A stretch of DNA of 64,000 nucleotides, taken from the NCBI GenBank assembly GCA_964019415.1, contig OZ025888.1, positions 6,110,954-6,174,953 of the forward strand, read 5' to 3'. This document shows positions 51,493-62,997 of this stretch, piece by piece (position 1 is the stretch's first letter; each line of letters opens with the position of its first letter). Made by a program: the position numbers and the translations under genes. Under the pieces are notes generated by a model. That model worked only from the letters and a program-made list of their open reading frames with translations, was not told the origin of the DNA and ran no database searches. This stretch comes from Ianthella basta. Lineage: Eukaryota; Porifera; Demospongiae; Verongiida; Ianthellidae.

Positions 51493-54400
51493 GCTGCCAT
51501 GTCATCCAATGGAAACACATACTTTGCTTCAATGGGCACAGAACTGTTGTTCTTGTAGGCTTGAAACACAATCACCTTGTGACCGAGGACACAGGACCAA
51601 GTCAGAAAATGAAGAGAACTACAAAGCTCAAGTCATACTGGTTATGATGAGGTTCAGTAAACTGCACCTCTTAGAGCCTACACCCTCACCTCGGTCTCAC
51701 TCCTCTCACACATCCTCACCTCACTCTTACTCTTCCCACTCACTCTCACCTCATCTCACTCCTCCCACTTGCACTCACTCTCACTCCCTCACCCACCACA
51801 CTCACTTGAGCAGCCAGGTCCAAGAGGCGTGCCTTGATGTGGACAGCTGTGAGAGGGACGTCAGCCCCTCCTCCCTGCAGCCCAGCCTTCACCTTGCTCA
51901 TGGGGTCCACCACATCCTTCACATCATTGAGATTCACCTGTTCAACATCACCCCCTCCATCATCGTCACTGTCGTCAATGGCAATAGGATCAGGGACTAC
52001 ACTATCTACTGGTGATACTTCATCACTGTGGTCGCCATGGAGACAAAACTCCACCAGGTACATCATTCGCTGCTGGTTGGTGGAGTACACAACAAACTCA
52101 TCCCCCTGGAATAAACAACAAACAAACAAACAAACAAACAAACAAACATACATGGTCTGCAAAAATGGTATTGTCAACATAACTTCAAATAGAATTGTCC
52201 ACATTCAAATGGCATACAATTGCAGACCTTAAAGTCGGATGGTTGGTCATCAGTTGCCTTGACACCGTGAGTGCTGTTGTAGCCGTCTGGTGGTCCCGTC
52301 AAGCCCAGCTGACGACTATAGTAGTCCTAGAGAGTGAAGGGTGGGGAAGAATGATAGGGGTGGGGTTGTTGGCGAATGTACCAGCTAAAGTATCAATGTG
52401 CATCTGCCACTTGCAATCTTCTCCAGGCAGCCAGTGTGAGAGGTGCAGTGACATTGACAGGGTATTCACAAGTGGTCAGCACATCTGACACCGCCCACCC
52501 ATTGCTCATCCTGGCCCTGCCCACCCACTATTCCTCCTTACCCCATCCGCCCACTACCCATCCTGGCCCCGCCACCCACCTTGCATTCCCCCAGGGCCAC
52601 CTGGTTCACGAGCATCAAGCGAGTTTGTCTGGAGTGACTTGGACGAGAGAACTGGCAGGAAAGACTGAAGGAGGGGCAGGGGTGGGAAAGCAGGCTGCCA
52701 TAGAAACCAATTACATCTTTCCATATTTACAGTGAGGAGTGGTCCAGTACCTGGCAGAAGAGGCAAAGTAAAGTCCACCACCAAGCATCCCTGGATCAGA
52801 GCGAGTGCCTCCAAAGTCATCCACCACAATCTTTGGCATCAGCAGCCCTCTACAGAAGAGGGCAGGAGTGAAGGGTGAGGGACAGGAGTGAGGGGTGGGA
52901 GTGAGGGTGTGGCAAGGAGTGGTGGTGAGGGTGAGAGGTGAAGCCATATTCTAAGACATCACACCAAAAGAGACCCACTGAAATGGAATAACATACAGAA
53001 AGTAACTACATTGGTAGGGCATGCTGTGAAATGTACTCACCGAGACAAAATTCCCACAAAATTGGCTACCTGCAGGGATATTTTGCAATTTACAGATGAA
53101 CCCCTACCATGCACACACACACAACTTAGGGTTAACCCTAACCCTAACTCACATTGGATGAATGGTAGAGCAGCTGCTTGTTGCCAATGTGGTAGGTGAA
53201 GTTACTGTCCTCCACTGCACGATGGACAGAGTACACTGCCTTGATCTGCATCTCCGGAGAGGACCTGATACAAGGCAGGAAACACTGAATGATGAAACAG
53301 CACATGGTACAGTTTGGGACAAGACCAAGTGTCCTCATTAGAGAGGTGTCCTTATTTCAGAGGTAATTTTGTGCACATCTCTATGTAGCTGGGACAATAG
53401 GCACTGCCCTCATTAGAGAGGTGTCCTGAATTCAGGGTGCCCTTTATAAGGAGGCTCCATTGTACACTCCTACGTATGTATGCTGTATTATATGTACTGA
53501 TAACTCATTTTCCCTGGTCACGCCCCCTTTCCCCCTACACCACTCACTCATCCTGTGAGTCCAAGATCTGTTTGCATATACTCTGGTAGAGAGGTGAGGA
53601 CTGTTCCCCATGGGTGATCTCACAGCGCAGGGAGCGATAACGTGCCTCGGTGCTGCTACGAGTGGCCCAACCAGTGGACTCGCCAACTGACACCACGTCT
53701 CGGACCAGCTGCACAGGACAGTTATGACACAGGGACAGGAGGGGATGGCAGTTGTGACACAGTGATGGTAGGGAATGATGGTTGTGACTCAGTGACAGTA
53801 GGGAATGACAGTTGTGACACAATGATGAGAGGGGATGACACTTGTGATTCTGTGATGGGAGGGAATGACAGTTGTGACACAGTGACAATAGGGAATGATA
53901 GTTGTGACATAGTGACGGTAGGGAATGACAGTTGCGACACAGTGACAAGATTGGATTACAGTTGAGTGTTGGGGTTGAGAACAAACTGGTATATGCAGTT
54001 GAACAGACACTCTCCCTATTGTGTAATAGTGGCAATGGGGAGGACAGGGCATATGGGGTTGCCGAAACGCCGCCATCCGCCATTTTCAGCTGAACAGTCA
54101 TGTGCCATTTGCAAAGATTGCTGGTTTATAAATCATTGCCATGATTTATAAATCACAGTACTGGTTTATAAATCATGCTAAGATTCATAAATCATGGGAA
54201 TGATTTGTAAATCATGGCTATGATTTGTAAATCATGGCTATGGTTTGTAAATCACGGCTATGATTTGTAAATCATGGCTATGATTTGTAAATCGTGACTA
54301 TATGATTTGTAAATCATGGCCATGATTTGTAAATCACGGCTATGATTTGTAAATCATGGCTATGATTTGTAAATCACGGCTATGATTTGTAAATCATGGC

Positions 54401-57400
54401 TATGATTTGTAAATCATGGCTATGATTTGTAAATCATGGGTATATGATTTGTAAATCATGGCTATGATTTGTAAATCATGGGTATATGATTTGTAAATCA
54501 CGGCTATGATTTGTAAATCACAGCTATGATTTGTAAATCATGGGTATATGATTTGTAAATCATGGGTATATGATTTGTAAATCATGGCTATGATTTGTAA
54601 CTCACGGCTATGTTTTGTAAATCATGGGTATGATTTGTAAATCACAGCTGTGATTTGTAAATCATGGCTATGATTTGTAAATCACAGCTGTGATTTGTAA
54701 ATCATGGCTATGATTTGTAAATCATGGCTATGATTTGTAAATCACAGCTGTGATTTGTAAATCATGGCTATGATTTGTAAATCACGGCTATGATTTGTAA
54801 ATCATGGCTATGATTTGTAAATCACGGCTATGATTTGTAAATCATGGCTATGATTTGTAAATCACGGCTATGATTTGTAAATCATGGCTATGATTTGTAA
54901 ATCATGGCTATGATTTGATTTATATATATATAAAGAAGAAACAGTGCCCCATACCTGCACAAAATGACACTATTTGCTTATTGAGCAGTTTACTTGTTGT
55001 TGCTCTCACTAAGTCCCTCAATTGTCTACCTCACCTGACAGAGGTCCTGCTTCTGAGCTATCAATCTCTTGCTGTCGATGGTCTTCTTTGCTGCCGCCTG
55101 GTGTGGCAATGCCGAGTAGAACTCCTTGGACATGTTGGCCAGAGCTGCAGGGTCAGGACTGCCTTCCTTTACATCATCTAGCAGCCTTCGGATGGAGAGG
55201 AGAGCTGCTTCAGCCTTTTCAACCTGAGAGGGGAAGGGCAGAAGGGGAGGGGTGGAGGATAGGAAGGAGGGGTAGAGGGATGGGAGTGGCACGCAGGTAG
55301 GATGGAGGATGGGTGACTGGGGGAGACATGCACCACAGGTGAGTAGATAATGAAGTCGTATTGATTCCAATCACGTGACACTGCCCACATCACCATGGCT
55401 ACCACTAGCAAATCCCTCACCTGCTCCGTCTTCATGGACTCCACCGGGACTGCAAGCACATCCTTCAACTTGCCACTAGTCTCCTCCCACAGATAGTCCA
55501 CCAGCTGAGCTACCTCAGGAGACATATCCCCCACACTGCCCCCTCCAGCCAGACGGACCTCAGACATCATCTGAAGGGAACAGGGAGGAGAGAGGCAGCA
55601 GCTGCAATGACTAGTGCTAAACCACAAGCTCTAGCAACCCACCCCTAACAAGAAGCACAGTGCGGTCAATGGAAAGGTCACAGAAGGCTGAAGGATGACA
55701 AGGGACCAAGGATGGTCAAAGGACTACAGTAACTACATGGAGGCATGTGTAGGACACATTAGTTGTATGAGTGATAGCTGCTCCAATCAAGAGAGTAGAA
55801 AGAAGCTGTGGAGGCATGAGTGAGTCAACAACATAAGAGCCTACCCTTGGTAGTAGACCGAACAGTAACGAAGGAGTCAATCTAGTGTTTGTGTACAGCT
55901 CCATTCAAATGTGCTGTTGAAATAGAAAGTGCTGTTAACAGCATCATCTCTTGTTGAAAGTGAAGTACAGCAGTTAAGAGAGTGAGACACATTTGAAATT
56001 TCAAATGTGTCAATTTGAAAGTATCAATGACAACTTGATACAGTACAATGTCACCTGCCTCACTACAGCTCACCACAACACAGCTGACAATCATTAATGA
56101 TAGAGTGCTTGGACAGCACACAACCTTGCTCATAGTAAATGATACTTCGTACACTTGAAGACACACACAGATAGCCACATGGACATTCTCAATAAACACT
56201 GCCAGCAAGCAATGGTGGTTAGTGCCAAGTTGCTATCAGCCCACCTCCACCACACAGTGTGTGCCATTGTACAACATTTATGCAGACAAGCAGTTTATTA
56301 CAGGTATACTTGTATAGTTACTAGTATAAAACATGCATTAAGTGGAGCTGACTGTATACAGCATACACTTGCAAAAAGACTTTTATACAGATAGGTACCA
56401 CTGTATATCATGTATTAAGAGTTGAGGATGCTTCTGGTACCCAATACAACCACTGTGCACATGGACACTTGTAGGGGTACCTTTTTAAGCCGGTTTGAAC
56501 CAATTTGACTAGCAATGTAGTCTGTCTTCACCAGTGCTTGGGGCATGGCGGTGTGTTTGCGGTACAGCTGGGCGTAGACGTGCTCCGCCTCCAAGGGTGT
56601 GGCAAGGTAAGCACACGCCTTCTTCCCAACCTCCCCATCCTGTGCACACACAGGGAGAGGTACCAAAACAAAAAAAATTGTCCATTCAAGTATCTAGGCA
56701 CAAGTTGGCTAGTGACAACAGCCAACCACCACCACACACATACATGCATGCACACACACACACACCACACACACGCACGCACACACACACACACACACAA
56801 ACTTCAGCCACCAAACACATGGGCACACACCTTCCCCTTCTTCTCCAGGACTCCGCTGTGCATGAACACTCTGCTCTGAGGCTCCTCAGACTCTGTCCTT
56901 GAGGGGACCACATGGATCTCCAAACAACAGAAGGAAGTCATGTGGGACTTGTCGTCAAATTTCTGTAAGACAAAGGCAACACAGTGAGAAATGCAATCTC
57001 CATTCTCCCTCCCTCCTGCCCTCCTCCTTCCCTCCCGCCCTCCCGCCCTCCTCCCTCCCTCTCTCCTCTTGTGTTCCTGTCACTTCACCTTCAGAATGGC
57101 ATATCGAGCCACTTCATAGCGCTCTTCATCAAATTCTGGGGCCATCCTATCGGCATGGGGCCAGTCAAGGAACCTTAACACAGCAAGGGAGAGTGACCAA
57201 GAACCACTACTGGTACGGCACATCATTTTGACACTACACTACCTTTTCCAATACAACCACACCCACTAGGAGGGTGTGTCATTCTGACACCACGCTATAT
57301 ATACCTCTTCCAGAGCATGGAGTACAACTGACCACATTTCATATGTGTACATGTAACAGCATATGGTACACAGACACGGTCGGCATCAGCAGTGGTGTGT

Positions 57401-58103
57401 TGGAGAGCACTCACTTGACTTGTGCAAGGCTGACAGATGGACGGGTCTGCTTCGGGGTGGTCACTTGCTTTGAGGCTGGGGGACAGAATAAATTGATTAC
57501 CAAAGCGATTTGATATATGTGAGTCACATGCACATCACATGCACGTTACATGCATGCATATCAAGCTAGTTCTCACCCACAATCTTCCCAGTCTTGAACT
57601 CATCAGATGCTGTCTTCCCCGCCACTACAAAATGGTCGGCCTCCAGCAACTTCCCACTGTCCACACACTTGGCAAGGAAGTCCAGCGACACCACAGGGAT
57701 GCCAAACTTGCCTGCCATGCGCACCTTGTGAGAATCCTTGCTCTTCTCTGCATCGCTCACCACCAGATGAGATGCCTGAGGCAGTCAACAGGTAGTCAAC
57801 ACTCAGCAACAGAGATGACATTCAAAGGAGCCGATTAGTTTCATGTCAGCACACTTTAAACGTGACACAAAACTGATACTGCGAGCAATGGCTCTTATCA
57901 TTCCTTGCTTGGGCTATATAGTCCACCTCACACAGTGAATCGGTGCGGAAGATGCATTGTAGGCTTAGGGTCACCTTCTTCGAGACGATGTACGAGATGA
58001 TGCCATCGTTGTCAATGATCTGTCTCTTGATGGCCGCTTTGCGCTTAAAGGGGACGGAGGTGTCCAGATCCAGAGCGATCTGGCACTTGGAGAACACCCC
58101 CAT
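39087..58103 (-). CDS. PARP4-like: PARP4-like vault PARP, copy 2 (~2290 aa)
   Basis: Head-to-tail paralogue of copy 1 with the same exon order and phases from ATG 58103-58101 to the stop at 39089-39087. Domains: BRCT, WGR-like, PARP helical, PARP catalytic with H-Y-E, VIT, VWA, actin-like, charged segment, proline-rich, WH2, Central/Acidic, vault-type C-terminus, NZF. Differences from copy 1: exons 33-34 (SNARE-like and repeat B) are absent, exon 32 is 27 bases shorter, exon 35 is 21 bases longer, exon 36 is 114 bases shorter. All exon junctions checked keep the frame. Introns align closely with copy 1 except for minisatellite length and the missing transposon, indicating a recent duplication. 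Confidence 0.87.
40009..43191 (-). CDS. PARP4 copy 2, exons 35-40: proline-rich, WH2, Central, Acidic
   Basis: Exons 43191-42787, 42189-41959, 41730-41473, 41378-41264 (WH2), 40852-40765 (Central), 40262-40009 (Acidic). WH2 ([16 protein letters not shown]), central RSKAI and acidic DEDWSDDDD are the same as in copy 1. The poly-Pro exon is the shortest of the three copies. Exon 35 joins directly to exon 32 in phase. Confidence 0.85.
43550..44105. mobile_element. Inverted-repeat (fold-back) element, PARP4 copy 2 intron 32
   Basis: Two arms of about 190 bases (43550-43750 and 43915-44105) are inverted copies of each other, for example TAGGCTAGTTCCGAACAATGG in one and its inverse in the other. 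The centre holds GCAGCAGTAAACGGCCGCC-type sequence. One arm alone is present in copy 1 (15885-16150). It encodes nothing. It occupies the place where copy 1 has exons 33-34. Confidence 0.7.
44352..46793 (-). CDS. PARP4 copy 2, exons 28-32: linker, actin fragment, charged segment
   Basis: Exons 46793-46536, 46282-46113, 46006-45871, 45476-45408, 45124-44352. The actin-like part is again open and reads GRPRHQ then [17 protein letters not shown]; here Gln replaces the Arg of copy 1, which makes this stretch identical to true actin. Exon 32 lacks nine residues of copy 1 and ends in a longer Pro/Ala run. Confidence 0.86.
45586..45826. repeat. CA/GCAC microsatellite, PARP4 copy 2 intron 30
   Basis: About 240 bases of CA with short interruptions, expanded relative to copy 1. 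Confidence 0.94.
46921..47099. repeat. 28-bp minisatellite, PARP4 copy 2 intron 27
   Basis: About seven units of the CCACCTCCTCACCCCTCAAA repeat, double the number in copy 1. Confidence 0.9.
47100..50104 (-). CDS. PARP4 copy 2: VWA domain and hinge exons
   Basis: From exon 20 (starting 50104) to exon 27 (47201-47100). MIDAS motifs DLSVS, STDLW and TDGH are kept. The 26-bp minisatellite in its intron 23 spans 48165-48630; the GT array of intron 21 is short (49260-49335). Confidence 0.86.
48165..48630. repeat. 26-bp minisatellite, PARP4 copy 2 intron 23
   Basis: About 17-18 units of CACCCTCCCTCCTCACACCC plus ACACAG, expanded relative to copy 1. Confidence 0.93.
50207..51575 (-). CDS. PARP4 copy 2: VIT domain exons
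   Basis: Exon 16 begins at 51575 and exon 19 ends at 50207. The protein matches copy 1 almost residue for residue. Confidence 0.88.
50424..50697. repeat. Compound CA/GCGC microsatellite, PARP4 copy 2 intron 18
   Basis: About 270 bases of CA with ACGCGCAC blocks, over three times the length of the array in copy 1. Confidence 0.94.
51153..51490. repeat. Short pyrimidine tract and CA array flanking exon 17, PARP4 copy 2
   Basis: A pyrimidine tract of about 35 bases (51153-51185) and a CA array (51366-51490) lie on either side of the VIT exon 17. Confidence 0.85.
51806..53708 (-). CDS. PARP4 copy 2: PARP catalytic domain exons
   Basis: From exon 9 (53708-53548) to exon 15 (ending 51806). His (LLYHSSN), Tyr ([10 protein letters not shown]) and Glu (GDEFVVY) are all kept, so the enzyme is predicted active. 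Confidence 0.86.
53719..53955. repeat. 30-bp minisatellite, PARP4 copy 2 intron 8
   Basis: About eight units of the GGGAATGACAGTTGTGACAC repeat; one unit fewer than copy 1. Confidence 0.9.
54122..54930. repeat. Palindromic 20-bp minisatellite, PARP4 copy 2 intron 8
   Basis: About 40 uninterrupted units of the ATGATTTGTAAATCATGG repeat. It corresponds to the array that carries the transposon in copy 1 and shows the empty-site state. Confidence 0.96.
55035..55570 (-). CDS. PARP4 copy 2: PARP helical domain exons
   Basis: Exons 55570-55421 and 55223-55035; one visible change from copy 1 is Met for Leu in ALANMSKEF. Confidence 0.86.
56481..58103 (-). CDS. PARP4 copy 2: BRCT and WGR-like exons
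   Basis: Exon 1 58103-57975, exon 2 57775-57577, last of the block 56639-56481. The protein is almost identical to copy 1. The start Met (MGVFSKC) is preceded by a different in-frame upstream sequence, which supports the downstream Met as the true start. Confidence 0.84.
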
Positions 58104-58682
58104 TTCTATAGCTCGCGCACTTCCTTGTAGAAGAATGCGCTGGCAGATACCACTCGTGACAGGTGAACTGGGAATGCGACTAGCCCAATCCCCGACAGAA
58201 AAAAACACTTCAAAATAGTCGGATGTTACCACTGTAGGACCTAGAGCTGGTAAAGTGCATAGGGGGAGGACTTTAGAAAGATAATGCTTAGTAATGCTTG
58301 TATTTTATATGGGTAAGTATAGAGATGTATTAAAACTGTTTCCTGTACTAATGTAACCACTACACACTACCATGCATGCTGGTTGCACACCAATAATTAT
58401 GTTGACATCAAATAGTGAGTGCTTCACACAATCCCCTCACCCCAAGCTTGGTCCCAAGTGTATTGCACACAATTTCATGGACACTGTACAAATTAATAGC
58501 ACAACATCAATCAAAGCAGTCCTTATAATTATATGGGCAGAGTTAATTACTACAACTGTACACAAAGCATGCAAAGATGGATGTCGTACGTCCTATATAG
58601 CCTCCTAGAGTGTGTCTACATTCAATCAAGTCATCTATTTACAGGGTACAGTGAGTAGTGTTTAATGTAGGGGCTGTTCGCT
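58104..58682 (-). promoter_or_regulatory. Spacer between PARP4 copy 3 stop and copy 2 start
   Basis: 579 bases, nearly identical to 38511-39086. It should hold the promoter of copy 2 and the 3' UTR of copy 3. Confidence 0.55.
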
Positions 58683-59624
58683 CTACGTCTTAATCTGTTT
58701 CTTCATGTCACACATCTCACACTTCACACTGGACGCTATGTTGATGAAGGTGCACACGGTACATGCCCAACCTGTGGGGTAGGGGGATAGGGTGACACCA
58801 GTGGGTGGGGTAGGGGATGGGGTGACCCCAGTGGGTGGGGAGGAGGGTACATGAAACACAGTAGCTGTGATGTAACTCACCAGAATTTCCTGTCATTGGT
58901 GGAGGTGGTGGTGGAGGTGGCGGCGGTGGAGCTGATACCTACCAAGCAAGAGAGTTTAATATAACACCTTAAGAGCAACCTTCTTCTAAACTCATCTAAT
59001 TGGCTATGTACCTTAAGCTGCTGCAGCAGATGTTCAGCAGCTCGAGGCCAGCTGCTGCCCAGCTCCAGTTGATAGTACATGCTCGAATACTTGTGGTCCA
59101 TCTCCTCCAAGAAGCCCTCGCCCTTACTCAGCGCATGAGCTGCAGAGTCAGAAATATCACGGTCGCTGAGGTACTGGTCAATGGCGAAGAGAAAGATGGC
59201 AGTGACCACCATATTCTTGATATTCTCAAAGGCTTTCACACCTGGAGTAAACAAAATAGATGTACATACACACATTCACGCTTCATTGATGTCCATTGCA
59301 TGATGTCTGTTGCTATGACTACAGTTTCCCTCACCAAATGAGCGAGCACCTGCCACAACCAGCAGCTCCTCAAGGTCAGCAGGATTAATGTGGAGGATGG
59401 CAATGTCAGGCATATTCCACGACCCATTGGGCTAAATCAAGATGAGGAGAAATGACAGCAAAACCACTTCCGTTTTGTAAGTTGCTGTACATGTACGTAC
59501 ACACACGCACACAAACACACCCACACAATCACACACCCACACCCACACAATCACACCCACACACCCACACAATCACACACACACACACACACACATCCAC
59601 ACACACACACACACACACACACAT

Positions 59625-59674
<50 letters not shown>

Positions 59675-62600
59675 TACAGTGGTCACGTACCTTCTGTGCA
59701 TCAAGAACATCTTGAAATTGTACTGCATTGACAATGTACTTCTTTGGAGGTGCAGGTTCATCGTGCTCTGCACTCTCCTCCCTCTCTCCTTCCTCCTCCA
59801 ACTCCTCCTCAACCTCATCACCATCATCAAACAATCCGTAGCCCATGTTCTCATCACTTTCAAAACTGTCACTGGCCGATGATGCTCTGCTTTCTGAGCG
59901 TCTTGGGGCATGTGCTGCCCCACCATCATCACTCCAGTCTGACAAGCAAGGAGACATGACAAGCCATGAAGAAGTAGACAAGCAAAAGAAGTGGTGGCAG
60001 TACGTTTAGAACCTCTACCTCAAGTTTGGTAGTCAACTGTGCTAAGGTCTATTATGCTACTGCATAGGTGCCACATTCCTGCAAATTGGTGCAATAATTT
60101 GAATTTCCCCAATGATAACTTGGGCATTTCATGACTCATGAAGCACTCTGGGCCATATAGTGGTCAGATGGGCCACCTGGTCATGCCCACCAAGTCGAGT
60201 GACTGGCTGAGTTATGGCATTTAATTGACGACAAAGCACAGCTATCTATAATTTCAGTTGTTTGTTCGTTTGTTTGTTTGTTCGTGATTCAAGCACGTCA
60301 TCAAACTCTCAGGGATTATAAAGTACAGACCGGGAAGTGTCCACAATGGGTTGAAATTGCCTGTCTTAATGTTCTTAGGGAGATATCCTTCAATTTCTGG
60401 CTTTTCGTTTGCAGCCAACAACCATTTTCTAAATTATCAATCCCTTTGATTTTCATTATCAGGCAATTTGACTCACTGTTGTACAATGCTTAAATTCAAA
60501 CTCACTGTTGATCACAACATCATGTAGCTTGGGCCAACACTAGCCACGACACCTCTGACTAAAGGCAATGTGTTGCTGAGTACGACGGGGTGCTGTGTTG
60601 ACATAGTATCTAACAGTCTTGAGTGCTTCGGAGCCGTGATCTTCTTTGACACGTTTGTGAAGGCCTGAGTGGCTAGGGAAGTCATTCATCACACAGCTTG
60701 GTACACACTAGCCGTCACAACACACTGTTGTCATAGCAGCTACCCTCTGTTGCTGCCGATGCAGATACTTCAAAACTGGCTGGGGCCAACTCACTGGCGC
60801 ATGACTCACAGTAGCCACTCTGCTAGTGTACGTACCAATATAAATGTACCATACAGTATTAGCCTATGCATCTATATGCAAAATTTGCAAGCACCTTACA
60901 CAAAGCCAAAGGCCTAATTAAGAAATCTGCTTCTATTGAAATTCTTTAAATTCCCCAAATTCAATGCCCTGGCAAGCGCTTTAACTCCAGGGTGGACCAA
61001 GTGTAGATGCTGTCATATGGCTTCACATGTGTATATTTTAACTTGCACTGTATTCAGTGATGTCACTTCTCACCTTCATCACTGTCATCGTCTGATGACC
61101 CTCCCCCTCCTCCTCCACCACCAGCTGATACAGGCATTGGGCGAGAGACCGCTTTCTTCTACAACAAAACACAACACATTGTTACATAAGATGAAGTGCT
61201 AGTTGGGGATATGCACCAATCTCAGCTGCACAGGGACAGATACTGGAGCTAATCATTAACCACTTCACTAGCTAACAGGCTGGACAGGATGACAACCTCT
61301 TCCCCAGGCATGCCACAGCCACAAGGGCCACCCAAGAGCAGTGAGCGTCTGCACTTGACACATGTCTCAACTGATGTTTAGTAAACAAGGGAAATTTCTT
61401 AGGATTGTTGCCCATAGTATGGGCAACAATCGTAGGTGCCATTTATTGGTTGCCATGGTAACATTGTAGGATACAGTGTTACCATGGCAACCAATACATG
61501 GCGCCTTCATGTACATGCCGTATAAACAGTGCCACCTTCACCTGTTGGACAGCATAGCATGCAAGGAGTGGACACAAGTGAATAGTGTGATGTTCTTCAT
61601 TTGTAGTACTCCACAATGTAGTGGAAAGTTGTCAATTCCTCTCTCCCCCATGACTTCACAACAGCTGTCTCTACCAAGACCAGAAGGGCAAACTTACCAA
61701 TGACATTAATAAGTCCTGCTTGGCTGAAGCAGGCTTCAATGGAACCTTGTCCTCTGTTTTTACTAACTTCTTCAGTCGCTTCCCAGCTTGAATGTCAGCC
61801 AGCAATGCACCACTAAGATCATGTGACAGACATGTGACAATGATGTAATAGTCATGTGACAATGCAACAGTTATGTGACAATCATGTGATAGTCATGTGA
61901 CCACCTGTACCCACCGAGAGGACTCTTTCTTCTCCTTTTCTACTTCCTGAGCCTTTTGCCGCATCATGTGAGCAAACACTCTGGGAGCAGGGGGAGGGGC
62001 TGGGGGAGGGGCACTCTCAGAGGAGGTAACAGCCACAAGACTGCCATGAACTTTCCCTCTCCTCCTTGGAGCAGCACGTTGGACAGATTCATCCGCACGA
62101 GTATCAGCAAATTGGGATTGCTCCTGCATCAATCTTGGTGGAGATACACCCCTGTCTCGTGGAGCAGCAGACTTCCTGAGAGAGGGAAGGAGGGAGCAGT
62201 CCTGTGTGACACTGTGACATGTGACACTGAGTGGCTGTCATCGGAACATCTCCGTATACATCACACATCACACGTTAGTCTTAGAACTATAAGCACAACC
62301 AACACATTCTACATGAAACAATATGCCATCACAGTAGTTTGTCATAATCCACTGTCACACAACATGCCACCCAGCTGTCACATACTTGGAAGAAGAACAC
62401 CGCCATGCACGAGTAACAGGCTGGGGAGATGTCACTTGCTGCTGCCGGCCTCCAATGGGGGCAGCTGCTGAGGTAGAGTAAGAAGGTAAGGTTGATGACG
62501 GTTTGGCTTTGCCACGCATGATGTATCCTGAAGAAGAGTCCAAGCACGTTGATAGGGAAAAAGCTGCCCTTGGGGGCAGTGGTGCCCCTGGGGGAGGTGG

Positions 62601-62943
62601 TGCCCCTCGGGGAGGTGGTGCCCCTGGGGGAGGAGGAGCTGCCCCTGGGGGAGGTGGTGCCCCTGGGGGAGGAGGAGCTGCCCCTGGGGGAGGTGGTGCA
62701 CCTGGGGGAGGTGGTGCACCTGGGGGAGGTGGTGCCCCTGGGGGAGGTGGTGCCCCTGGGAGAGGTGATTCCCCTGGGGGAGGCAGTCCCCCTGGGGGAG
62801 GCGGTGGTGGCTTTCCTTTCCTTTTAGGAGGTATGTAGCGCTTTTCAGATCCAGCAAATGACACATTCATTTCCACTTCCTCTGCCTGTGGGCTACTAAG
62901 ACAAGGTACGTAGTATGTGACAATACGTACGTCATCACAATGT

Positions 62944-62997
<54 letters not shown>

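Noticed and set aside
62503-62838. Collagen-like Gly-rich plus-strand ORF
   Set aside because: It is the reverse complement of the poly-proline exon of PARP4 copy 3.
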